Assembly (NCBI GenBank): GCA_018828125.1 | Contig: JAHJWB010000001.1 | Coordinates: 310,001 to 374,000 of the forward strand | Direction of reading: 5' to 3' | Source of the DNA: Gammaproteobacteria bacterium | Lineage (GTDB): Bacteria; Pseudomonadota; Gammaproteobacteria; Burkholderiales; Burkholderiaceae_C | DNA length: 64,000 nucleotides | Shown here: one piece after another, positions 19,801 to 27,797 of the stretch | Layout: every line of letters starts with the position of its first letter | Numbering within the stretch: the first letter of the stretch is position 1 | Program-made: the position numbers and the translations under genes | Notes under the pieces: generated by a model | Databases searched by the model: none | Told to the model about the DNA's origin: nothing | What the model saw: only the letters and a program-made list of their open reading frames with translations

Positions 19801-22499
19801 AGGCGCAGCCCGCTGGCGGCGCCTTCGCCCGAGGCCAGCTCGCGCTGGTCGCGCACCGAGCGCAGGGCTTGGTCGCGGGCGGTTTTCAGGCGCGTGTCGA
19901 TGTCGTCGGCCGCCACGGCGGCGCCCAGGCGGCGCAGCTCGGCTACCTGATCGCGCAGCTTGGCCAGCATAGGGTCGGCCGCAAAATAGCTGTGCACCTG
20001 TGTGAGCTCGGTGAGCGCCGCCACGCGGCGGGGCACGCCGTCCAGAATGCGGGCCGTGGCATCGGCCAGCGCCTTCGCGCGGCGCTGGCGCGCTTCCAGC
20101 AGGCTCTGGCGGCGGGCCGACAGGGCCTCGTACACCGACTCGCGCTTGGTGGCGATGTCGGTGAGGAACTCTTCCTGCTCGGCAAAGCGGGCTTCAATGT
20201 CTTCGAGCTGCGCCAGCAGGCGGGTCAGCGCTTCGTCGCATTTTTCGGGCGTGTCCGCCAGCTCCAGCGCGTTTTCCACCGCCTGGCTAAACAGTTTGAA
20301 CTGCGCGCCAAACTCGGCCCGCTGCTCGGCGGCACCCAGCGAACGGCGGCGCAGGCGCGCGTCGGCCCGCAGGCGGTTGATGTCCGCATACAGCAGTGCA
20401 ATGCGGTCGAGAATGGCCGTGCGTTGCACCGCATCGCCACCGGGCAGGCTGCCCAGTTGCTCGCTCAACAGGTCCAGCCCGGCGGCCTCGTCATCCAGAA
20501 CCGTCAGCTGCTCGGCAAGGTGCGATGCAGTGGCTGCCAGGGGCAGGGCGGCAGCAACCTTTTCCAGCGCCTGGCGTTGTCCGTTGAACGCCTTTTCATC
20601 GGCCAGGAACTGCATGGCGCGCTCGCCCACGCGCTGCTGTTCGTCCGTCAGCGCCTGGGCCATGGCGTCGATGGCGGCGAGGTCGGCGTAGCGCAGTTCG
20701 CGCAGCAGGTGCAGTTCGCCCTGGCGCTGGCGCAGGCGGTTGAGCGCCAGCACAAAATCGTTCGGGCTGCGCCACATCTGGCTGGCGATCACCGTCATCA
20801 GCTCGCGCTGTTGGCCTTCGGCCTTCTGCATGGCGCGGGCGGTGTCCTGGCGGATGCTTTCCACCTTCTCGAATTCGCCCAGCGTGGCCTGTGCGGCCTG
20901 CTCGATGGCCGTCAGGTCTGCAGCGGCGTTCTGCACCTCGGGCGCATCCAGCCAGAAGTACGCATCGCGTGCGCGCAGGCATTGGCGGATCAGGTCTTCA
21001 TACGCCGTGCGGGTGGGCACCTGTTCGCGCACGGTGCGCGCTATGCCCAGCAGGTCAGAAATACCGCGCACCAGGTCGGCATTGCCCACCCGGCCAAAAA
21101 AGCCAGTGCCCGCGGGCTGGCGGCTGGCGTGTTCTTCCGTCGCAAAAGGGGTGCGCCACAGCTGCATCGGATGCACCCGCGTGGCCTCGCCACGTGCGGC
21201 CTGAAACACCAGCATGCGTCCGTCGGGCAGGGTGCCGTACCCGTCGGCCAGGATGGGCGGCGCCAACGACTTTTCAATGAGGTTGTAGGTGAACAGGGCG
21301 TAGCAGCCCGCATCCAAGGTGGCCGGGCTGCCCTGCGGCGGCGGCACCGTGCCGTAAAAGATGTAGGCCACGTCCTCGCCGTTGGGCGAGCGCTTCATAC
21401 GCGTAAAGCGCAGCTGCTCGGTCAGCTCCGGCGGCAGGTCAAAGCGCTTGTGTTCGCCCGACTGCAGGTAGTACCCACCCGGGAAGATGATGCCGTGGTC
21501 TTCCGGCAGCTGCATGCACGACGCGCCAATGGCGTCGATGCGCACCACCTGGCGCGTGCGCTGATTGAACACCAGGTAGCGCGTGGTGTTCTCGCGGTAG
21601 GGGCGCACCTGCAGCAAGATGAGCAGCCCCAGCTTGGCGTACGCAATCTCGGCGTCGCCCAGGGCCTGGTTGGGGTCGTCCACCGGCTCTTCGTAAATGC
21701 CAAGACCCGTTTCGGTGTTGTTCTCGATCTTGAGCGTCAGCGTGCCGCCGGTGGTCTCCACAAACAGCGTGTCCAGCACATTGAAGTGCGGGTGCGCGCC
21801 GCTCACGTGGTTTTCGCGGGTGAGCGGGGTCCAGGCAAAGTCGTGGCTGGGCGGCGGCGTCAGGTCGCGTTCGCCGCGGTTGTCCACGTATTTGAGCGTG
21901 CCATCGCTCTCGCGCCGCCAGCGGAACACGCGAATATCCTGCGCCTGCTGCCCGATCTGAAACGCTGCCAGCAGAAACTCGGGCGTGGGCCGCAGCAGCT
22001 GCAGGGTGGCTTGTTTGTAGTACGTATACAGCTCGTTGAAGTCCGCCACAAAACGCGGGTCGTCCAGAAAGCTGTCGGTCAACGGCACCCGCACCAGCTC
22101 GTCGTTCTCGGCATTTGCGCCAGTGGCGTCTGCTCCTGGGTGTGCCAGTTCATAAATGGCGAACACGTCCTCCACCCGCGTCTCGCGCTTGAGGCCCATG
22201 AACACGTTGTAGCCAAACAGCAGCCGGTTGCCGCCGATGTAGGCCAGGTCGCGGGCCACACAGTTGTGCTCGGTGCGCGCACGCAGGCGCATCAGCAGTT
22301 GCTGGTCGCGCTGGCCAAACTGTTCAATGCGTGCGGCATTGAGCGCCTGGGCCTTGGCCAACAGCTGGTCGCCTTGCACTTCCAGGCGTTTTTTCAGCAG
22401 CTCGTAGCTGCTGCTGTTGGCCACGCTGGTGTCTACGGCGGCGGCATTAGCGTTGACGTCGTCGTCTGCCGATTCGGGGGCGGATGCCTTGGTGTTCAT
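16887..22499 (-). CDS. giant AAA+ ATPase with coiled coils (often annotated 'DNA repair ATPase')
   Basis: 1870 aa; Walker A LLLISPPGYGKTT (about 18396-18438), Walker B VMLYLDDIQ (about 18207-18230), sensor-1-like VVMAGNPYTESGD; long helical, Ala/Glu/Arg/Leu-rich segments on both sides. Confidence 0.85.
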   Translation of the reverse strand: MNTKASAPESADDDVNANAAAVDTSVANSSSYELLKKRLEVQGDQLLAKAQALNAARIEQFGQRDQQLLMRLRARTEHNCVARDLAYIGGNRLLFGYNVFMGLKRETRVEDVFAIYELAHPGADATGANAENDELVRVPLTDSFLDDPRFVADFNELYTYYKQATLQLLRPTPEFLLAAFQIGQQAQDIRVFRWRRESDGTLKYVDNRGERDLTPPPSHDFAWTPLTRENHVSGAHPHFNVLDTLFVETTGGTLTLKIENNTETGLGIYEEPVDDPNQALGDAEIAYAKLGLLILLQVRPYRENTTRYLVFNQRTRQVVRIDAIGASCMQLPEDHGIIFPGGYYLQSGEHKRFDLPPELTEQLRFTRMKRSPNGEDVAYIFYGTVPPPQGSPATLDAGCYALFTYNLIEKSLAPPILADGYGTLPDGRMLVFQAARGEATRVHPMQLWRTPFATEEHASRQPAGTGFFGRVGNADLVRGISDLLGIARTVREQVPTRTAYEDLIRQCLRARDAYFWLDAPEVQNAAADLTAIEQAAQATLGEFEKVESIRQDTARAMQKAEGQQRELMTVIASQMWRSPNDFVLALNRLRQRQGELHLLRELRYADLAAIDAMAQALTDEQQRVGERAMQFLADEKAFNGQRQALEKVAAALPLAATASHLAEQLTVLDDEAAGLDLLSEQLGSLPGGDAVQRTAILDRIALLYADINRLRADARLRRRSLGAAEQRAEFGAQFKLFSQAVENALELADTPEKCDEALTRLLAQLEDIEARFAEQEEFLTDIATKRESVYEALSARRQSLLEARQRRAKALADATARILDGVPRRVAALTELTQVHSYFAADPMLAKLRDQVAELRRLGAAVAADDIDTRLKTARDQALRSVRDQRELASGEGAASGLRLGAHSFTVNRQPLDLTLVAHDGGLAWQITGTDYLAPAHDERLLALRPYWDQALVSETPALSRIEYLSAEWMDALQNGSTEPGWAELLVQLTELAPDAPLPATLLEPLRRFAAGRYQEGYQRGIHDDDALRLVQVLAPLQAAAGLLVYGPAERALALLYWQHGLREEGRQSLARRARSAAHIAQLFTRRDAQQALEHEAQAALHRFAHEFPHLLHELLPEIAPTPGALTASEHDALATTLSMDAAAYLVRELAERETTPDLPPTWVVSGAGQDLAQGLERALDHGGLRANWQRDLSAAEPAERWRLARHWVRAYAQSQSENTAALLAGIDDAATLLSVDAPRHRVNATLQATVRGLRSEHARIAEGTLAIDLNDFWRRVRYHRVHAVTSFAALQTLRHELLVQEKARLHLAQFQAKPLSTFVRNRLIDEVYLPLIGANLSKQIGAAGDASRTDRMGMLLLISPPGYGKTTIMEYVADRLGLVFVRINCPALGHGVTSIDPATAPNSAARQELEKLNLGLAMGSNVMLYLDDIQHTHPEFLQKFIALADGTRRIEGVWQGKPRTWDMRGKRFAVVMAGNPYTESGDVFRIPDMLANRADIYNLGDVLSGREAVFALSYLENSLTANPVTQPLTAREPKDVHLLVRLAQGEAIDPTTFAHPYSAAELDELKNLFQRLFTVRDLLLKVNLAYIASAAQDDRYRVAPPFRLQGSYRNMARLAPQVTPLMQPHELDALLRDHYRGEAQTLTTGAEENLLQLAHLIGNPTPDEAARWTEICDGYQRQRKMGGAEDDPSVRVTRGLLDIARSVDALQPRQFTEQLTHNAQHLGEQLAQPLAAIAQHMASPTPTPEQQAQAALLARLEPSLAALAELAKHLQGGTTQTQAQMRASLDATAQALQALQASTQALHASAQNSDAAQSQRMVDALLSLSVTYRQLIMPLVRAVETRVGADAKMHEEVERLEGMIDSIRPSPKK

Positions 22500-23059
22500 G
22501 AATTAAGCGGCTCAGTGGCGCGGATGAGGGCCAGGACTTCGTCTCGGTGGGGTTGCTCGGCCAGCCAGCGGCGGATGCGCAGCACCTCGTCCATGCAGGC
22601 GTCGCCATGGCGCTGGCGCAGCGCCAGCATGCGCGTGGCCTGCAAGCGTTCGGTTTGCAGGCGGCGCTGGCCGCCGTCAGATAGCAGGGTATCGAGCTGC
22701 TGCGCCAGACCGCGCTGGACCAGGGCCTGCCATTCGCCACGGTCCAGCCATAAATATTGGCAAGGCCCGCAGCGGTCTACCCGGAAGTCGCCTTGCGCAT
22801 CCACCGCCAGGCGCTGCATCAGCCGCGCACAGGCCGGGCAGGCGCGCGCTTGCCCCTGGTCTGCGGGCACGTCGACCGCCCCGGGGGCATCTGGGCTCGC
22901 GACCCAATCAGGAGAGCGGCTGCGCCAGCGGCGCCAGTCATCCATCTGCAGCAGCACGGCGCCGCAGTCAGGGCAGGCGACGGCGGGAAGTCCTTCTTCA
23001 AGGGCCGCGTTCGTCAAAGAGGACCGGCTGGCGCAGCTGCAATGCAGTCGTGTGGTCAT
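22496..23059 (-). CDS. TFIIB-type zinc-ribbon protein (zf-TFIIB)
   Basis: CPDCGAVLLQ ... CPACARLMQRLAVDAQGDFRVDRCGPCQYLWLDRGEW; ATGA overlap with the downstream ATPase. Confidence 0.85.
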   Translation of the reverse strand: MTTRLHCSCASRSSLTNAALEEGLPAVACPDCGAVLLQMDDWRRWRSRSPDWVASPDAPGAVDVPADQGQARACPACARLMQRLAVDAQGDFRVDRCGPCQYLWLDRGEWQALVQRGLAQQLDTLLSDGGQRRLQTERLQATRMLALRQRHGDACMDEVLRIRRWLAEQPHRDEVLALIRATEPLNS

Positions 23060-23083
23060 GGGGGTGAATTGCTATGCAAAGAG

Positions 23084-23172
23084 GAGCGGGTAGCGCTTGA
23101 TTTCATTGGGGTGCAGGTAAAAAACTATCTGAAACCCTTTGAGGACAAGCGCGAGCAGCTATCGTTTTATTT
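23084..23172. repeat. diverged/expanded family A repeat inside the operon
   Basis: Minus strand: AAAACGATAGCTGCTCGCGCTTGTCCTCAAAGGGTTTCAGATAGTTTTTTACC...AAATCAAGCGCTA. Confidence 0.55.
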
Positions 23173-25293
23173 GCGGAAGGTCTGCATCAGTTGCTGCAGC
23201 GCCTGCTTCTGGCTGTCGGTGCCGTTGGTGGCGATCTTGGCCAGCAGGGCCGACACGGTCAGGCTCTGCAGCTCGCCGGCCGAGCCGCCTGCTGCGCCCA
23301 GGATCTGCTTGACGTCTTCCACCACGTCACGTTCGCCGCTCAGCTGGTCTTTGAAAGCCACCTGCAGCGTCTGGCTCTTGCCCACGGCCGCGTCGATGCC
23401 CTTGCCCACCGACAGTGCGCGCACGAAGCTGTCGAAATAATCGCCCTGGCCGCCCACGATGTCGATCTTGGCGTTTTGCAGCGCCACGCCCAGCACCTCG
23501 GCTTGCTCCTTGGCAATGGCGGTCTGCGCCTCGATGCCCTTAATGGTTTCGGCGTGCGCGCGTTCCAGGCGCATGCGGTATTCCTCGTGGTCCCGCGTCT
23601 CTGGGCTCATCGCCTTCATGGCTTCGAACTTTTCCTTCAGGCCGCGCGCTTCTGCGTTGAACTTCACGTCGATGTTGTGGGCCTCGGCGTCGCCCATCTT
23701 GGCCAGCGCTTCGGCGTCTGCGGTGCGCACATGCGCTTCGGCGTTACCGATCTTTGCCTTGCCTTCGGCTTCGGCGTCAAAGCGCGCGCGCATGCCGGTG
23801 GCTTCGGCCTGCGAGCGGGCTTCGATCACATGGGCTTCGGAGCGGCCGACCTTTTCTTTGCCGGTGGCCTCTGCCTCCAGGCGGGCCAGTTGTGCGCCGG
23901 CGGCGGCAATCTGTACCTTGGCGTCTGCCAGACCGGGTGCGGCCGACAGGGCTTCGATCCCTTCTGCATCGCGCTTCTTGGCTTCGGCTTCGCGCTCGGC
24001 GACTTTCAGGCGCGCGTCGGCCAGCACCAGGTCCTCGGCGGCCTTGTGGCGCGCCTTGCGCTCCTGTGCTTCGGCGGTCTTCACTTCCATGATGACCTTC
24101 TCTTCGGCTGCGGCTTCGGCGCCGATCACGATGGCTTTGCGGGTGCGGTCGGCCTCAGCCACTTCGCGCACTTCCTTGATCGCTTCTTCCTGCTCGGCCA
24201 CGGTACGCTCGACCACGATGCGTTCGCGCACCACGTCGGCAATGGCCTTTTTCTGGATTTCAACGGCCTTGTCTTTTTCGATGCGCTGAAGCGTCACCTC
24301 CTTTTCGCGGGCGACGATTTCCAGGTCTTGCGCACGTGTCACGCGCTCTTGCTCAATCACCACTGCGCGCTTGCGGTTGTTCTCGGCCACTTCCTTTTCG
24401 CGCAACACGTTTTCCTGCTGCACGGCCAGGGCTTGTTCGGACTGCAGGCGGGCCATTTCAGAGCGGGTGCGTTCTTCCGCCTGAATCTTGGAGGTCTCGG
24501 CTTCTTCGCGGGCCTTCACGGTGGCCACTTCGCGTGCCTGGCGGGCGGTGGCGTCGGCCTGTTGGCGCTCCAGCTCCAGCATGGCTTCCTGCGTTTCCAC
24601 GTTCTTCTTTTTGATCTGCATTTCCTCGTTGCGGCGCAGTTCGTTGGTCACCACGTGTTCCGTGGCGGTCAGCTGGGTGATCTTCTTGATACCCTGCGCG
24701 TCGAGGATGTTGTTGGAGTCGAGTTTGGACAGCGGCGTCTGCTCCAGGTAGTCAATGGCCGCGTCTTCCAGCACATAGCCCGACAGGTCGTCACCAATCT
24801 GCTCGATGATCTTGTCGCGAAAGCGGTCGCGGGCCTGGTACAGGTCCACAAAGTCCAGCGACTTGCCTGCGGTCTTCAGGGCTTCAGAGAACTTGGCCGA
24901 GAACAGGTCTTCCAGAATCTCGTGGTTGGACGCGCGCGCGCAGCCAATGCCCTGCGCCACGCGCAGTACGTCTTCGGCCGTCTTGTTCACCCGCACAAAG
25001 AACTTCACCTTGATGTCGGCGCGGATGTTGTCCGCGCAGATCAGGCCCTGGTCACCCGATCTGTCGATCTCGATCGTCTTGACCGAGATGTCCATCAACT
25101 CGGCCTTGTGGATTATGGGGTAGACCATTCGCCCCGTGAAGGTGACTTCAGGCTCGGCGCGCAGGGTGTTGATGATGAGTGCGTGGCCTTGCTCCACCTT
25201 GCGGTAGAACTTCGCGAACATGGCGAACATCGCCAGGATAAGGACGACGATGACGCCAACGGCAATCAGGATGACCATGAGGGATTGCTGCAT
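23167..25293 (-). CDS. flotillin / SPFH-band 7 family protein (YqiK-like)
   Basis: 708 aa; N-terminal TM, SPFH region (KVEQGHALIINTLRAEPEVTFTGRMVYPIIHKAELMDISVKTIEIDRSG), long charged coiled coil with EA repeats. Confidence 0.93.
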   Translation of the reverse strand: MQQSLMVILIAVGVIVVLILAMFAMFAKFYRKVEQGHALIINTLRAEPEVTFTGRMVYPIIHKAELMDISVKTIEIDRSGDQGLICADNIRADIKVKFFVRVNKTAEDVLRVAQGIGCARASNHEILEDLFSAKFSEALKTAGKSLDFVDLYQARDRFRDKIIEQIGDDLSGYVLEDAAIDYLEQTPLSKLDSNNILDAQGIKKITQLTATEHVVTNELRRNEEMQIKKKNVETQEAMLELERQQADATARQAREVATVKAREEAETSKIQAEERTRSEMARLQSEQALAVQQENVLREKEVAENNRKRAVVIEQERVTRAQDLEIVAREKEVTLQRIEKDKAVEIQKKAIADVVRERIVVERTVAEQEEAIKEVREVAEADRTRKAIVIGAEAAAEEKVIMEVKTAEAQERKARHKAAEDLVLADARLKVAEREAEAKKRDAEGIEALSAAPGLADAKVQIAAAGAQLARLEAEATGKEKVGRSEAHVIEARSQAEATGMRARFDAEAEGKAKIGNAEAHVRTADAEALAKMGDAEAHNIDVKFNAEARGLKEKFEAMKAMSPETRDHEEYRMRLERAHAETIKGIEAQTAIAKEQAEVLGVALQNAKIDIVGGQGDYFDSFVRALSVGKGIDAAVGKSQTLQVAFKDQLSGERDVVEDVKQILGAAGGSAGELQSLTVSALLAKIATNGTDSQKQALQQLMQTFRK

Positions 25294-25392
25294 GAGAACG
25301 CTTTCTGGTGAAAGGGTTGAGAAGAAAAACGAAACGGATGGAAAGAAATGGAGGCCCGGCGAGAGCGCCTAAACGCACCACGCCAGCGTGCG

Positions 25393-26037
25393 TCACGCCG
25401 GTGGCAGCGGCATGACCAGGTAGCGGTGCGTGCCCGCGTCGTATTCGGTGATCAGCGCGGTGTCGCCGCGCTTCAAGCTGTTGGGGCTGGGCGACCACAC
25501 GCGGATGTTGAGGCTGGCGCCGCGTTGCGCGACCTCGGCGCGGCCCTGGCGCTCGTCGACCGTGCCGGTCAGCACACGGCAGGTCTGGCCGACCAGCGAA
25601 GCATTGCTCTGCGCAGTGTGGTGCACGAACAGCCCGCGCAGCGGTCGCACCAGCCGTGCGGTGATGACGATGGACAGCGCAAACGCCACCAGCAACACCA
25701 CCAGGCCCACCAGCCATTTCAGGATGTCGGTTGGCACCCAGGCCAGCACAGTGACGCCCGCCAGGAACGTCAGCGTCCAGCCCACCAGCACCAGCAGGCT
25801 GACCACAATGGAAAACGGCACGCCGTGCAGCCCAAAGGCCACCACATAGCTGGCGATGGTGCCCATGTCGTCCACGCTGGCGTCGGCGTGGGTTTCGATG
25901 TCCAGGTCAATGCCGCTGGACTCGAAATCCACCATGCCGATGATGGCCAGCAGCCAATACACCAGCACTACGCCCAGCAGCACCGTGTAGATGGCGGTCG
26001 GAAAGGCCGTAGCCGCCGTTAAGAGACTGGCAAACAT
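25393..26037 (-). CDS. YqiJ-like OB-fold/NfeD-like membrane protein
   Basis: 214 aa; several TM segments then a C-terminal beta-rich region (LVGQTCRVLTGTVDERQGRAEV...); adjacent to flotillin. Confidence 0.82.
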   Translation of the reverse strand: MFASLLTAATAFPTAIYTVLLGVVLVYWLLAIIGMVDFESSGIDLDIETHADASVDDMGTIASYVVAFGLHGVPFSIVVSLLVLVGWTLTFLAGVTVLAWVPTDILKWLVGLVVLLVAFALSIVITARLVRPLRGLFVHHTAQSNASLVGQTCRVLTGTVDERQGRAEVAQRGASLNIRVWSPSPNSLKRGDTALITEYDAGTHRYLVMPLPPA

Positions 26038-26096
26038 GAAAATCCCCCCTCGTTATGTGTTGTGTTCTGGTCGAGGAAAACGCAGAACCGGACTTC

Positions 26097-26480
26097 TTAT
26101 TTTTTCTTGGATGAAGAAGACGCGCTGTTTTTCTCTTGCGCGTTCTTCACGTCCTTCGCGTTCTGCACAAACGCGATCAGCTCGCGTGTTGCCGCCTCTT
26201 TGATTCCCAGGCGGTCATCGGGCGCAAGGCCGTAGCGCTGCGCCAGCAATTCGTAATCGGCCCCGTCCAGCGTCACCGTAAGGCGCGGCCGTTTGGGTCG
26301 CGCTGCGACCGGCAAGTCGAGCACGCTGCGGATCTGCGTGGACGTGGATACATTGGCATGAAAGGCCGCCACGCGGACGGCTTCCATCACCGCCTCTTCC
26401 ACATCAAACGCAACCTGAACGGCGCGCAGCGCGGGCTCCGAGCCCTGCCACCGCGCGGGTTTGCGCGGGGCGGGGCTCAT
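26097..26480 (-). CDS. small basic protein, tandem ribbon-helix-helix-like (uncharacterised)
   Basis: 127 aa; two beta-alpha-alpha-like segments (RAVQVAFDVEEAVMEAVRVAAFHANVSTSTQIRSVLDL and RPRLTVTLDGADYELLAQRYGLAPDDRLGIKEAATRELIAF); ATGA overlap with pspA-like gene; Lys-rich tail. Confidence 0.6.
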   Translation of the reverse strand: MSPAPRKPARWQGSEPALRAVQVAFDVEEAVMEAVRVAAFHANVSTSTQIRSVLDLPVAARPKRPRLTVTLDGADYELLAQRYGLAPDDRLGIKEAATRELIAFVQNAKDVKNAQEKNSASSSSKKK

Positions 26481-27220
26481 GGGGCGGGTGTGGGTGCTGC
26501 GGGAGCGGTTGTGCTTGCAGCGCTACCGGCCGCCTGGCGGGCACGCAGGCGCTCCATCACCTTGGCGGCGCGGGCCTTGTCGTTGTCGCCAATACCCGCA
26601 TCGGCCAGCTTGCGCTCCAGTGCGCGGTGGCCAAACTCCTGGTCCAGCTGCTCCGCGGCCGCCATGCGGTCGGCCAGGTCTTCGTGCCGCTTCTTGATGC
26701 GTTCCAGCGAATCGCGTGCACTGGTCAGCTGCGAGCCGGTGGCGCCAATGCTTTCTGAAATGCTCTGCGTGGCGCGGTAGACGCTCTCGGTGGTCTTGGC
26801 AATGCCGATCTCGCGCTCGTGCTCGCGCACACGGCCTTCTGCGCTGCGTATCAAATCCTTCAGGCGAGACACCTGCAGCGCGTAGCTGGCATGCGCCTGC
26901 GTCTGCTCCGTCAGCTCGGCCTCCAGCGCGGCCACGCGGTCGGCTACCTCCAGCGCCAGGCCTTCGTTGGCCTTGTCCAGCGCCTGCACGGCCATGTCTT
27001 CGTGGCGCAGCATGTCGGACTTGATCCGCTCAATGTCGCGCGCTGTCTGCATCTGTTTGGCCATCACGCCGGTCAACTCGGTCTTGGCCTCGTTGATGCT
27101 CGCCTTGGCGTCGATGATCTCTTGTTCATAAATGCGCGTGGCATTGCCATCGACCACGCTCTGGCCCAGTTCGCGTGCGCTGCCGCGCAGCAGGGTGACT
27201 AGCTTCTTGATGACCGACAT
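26477..27220 (-). CDS. PspA/IM30 family protein (YjfJ-like)
   Basis: 247 aa, almost entirely helical; KKLVTLLRGSARELGQSVVDGNATRIYEQEIIDAKASINEAKTELTGVMAKQ. Confidence 0.9.
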   Translation of the reverse strand: MSVIKKLVTLLRGSARELGQSVVDGNATRIYEQEIIDAKASINEAKTELTGVMAKQMQTARDIERIKSDMLRHEDMAVQALDKANEGLALEVADRVAALEAELTEQTQAHASYALQVSRLKDLIRSAEGRVREHEREIGIAKTTESVYRATQSISESIGATGSQLTSARDSLERIKKRHEDLADRMAAAEQLDQEFGHRALERKLADAGIGDNDKARAAKVMERLRARQAAGSAASTTAPAAPTPAP

Positions 27221-27313
27221 GATGGTTCTCCTGTCACAGTCGAAAAATCACACAAAGAGAAAGAAGGGCGGCGACCGCGCGCTTCAACGGATATTCGAAA
27301 AGGTTGCAGCGCC

Positions 27314-27730
27314 TCAGCGCAGAAACTCGGCCAGTGCGTCCAGCGCATCCAGCGCGTTGTCGCTCAGTACCGCCACTTCATGCGCCACGTCTTCAGCGCG
27401 CGCCGCACGGGCCAGCGCACCCACCAGCACAAACCGCCCATCCACGCGTCCAAAGGCCGACAAAGGCACGGAGGGGTTCAGGTCCAGCAGCGCCTCCATC
27501 AGCTCGGCACGCCGCTCGGGGCGCACGTCGGCGTCGGTCCACAGGTAGCACAGACAGATGACCTGCATATCCGAGCAGGTCACAAAGATGGGCAGCTCGT
27601 CGCGCCCTTCAATGCTGACCTGCACCACCGGCACATCGCCCGCAATGGGCTGCAACTGCACCGACACGCCCCCCATGAGCGCGGAGGTCAGCACGTCCAG
27701 GTTGTTGAGTTGTTCCAGCAAAGTGGGCAC
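27314..27730 (-). CDS. DUF2170 / YjfI family protein
   Basis: 138 aa; GTG start with RBS AAGGAG; immediately upstream of the PspA-like gene, as in yjfI-yjfJ. Confidence 0.8.
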   Translation of the reverse strand: MPTLLEQLNNLDVLTSALMGGVSVQLQPIAGDVPVVQVSIEGRDELPIFVTCSDMQVICLCYLWTDADVRPERRAELMEALLDLNPSVPLSAFGRVDGRFVLVGALARAARAEDVAHEVAVLSDNALDALDALAEFLR

Positions 27731-27797
27731 AGCGTCTCCTTCATCACACGGGTGGGACAGGCGGCCGGGGAAGGTGCGTGTGCCTGCATGGATGGGG

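Noticed and set aside
19431-23093. 1220-aa plus-strand ORF
   Set aside because: Antisense to the giant ATPase and zinc-ribbon genes; low-complexity Gln/Arg/His/Val composition typical of high-GC shadow ORFs.
23191-25311. 706-aa plus-strand ORF rich in Phe/Leu/His/Gly
   Set aside because: Exact antisense of the flotillin coiled coil; composition mirrors the Glu/Ala/Lys repeats on the other strand.
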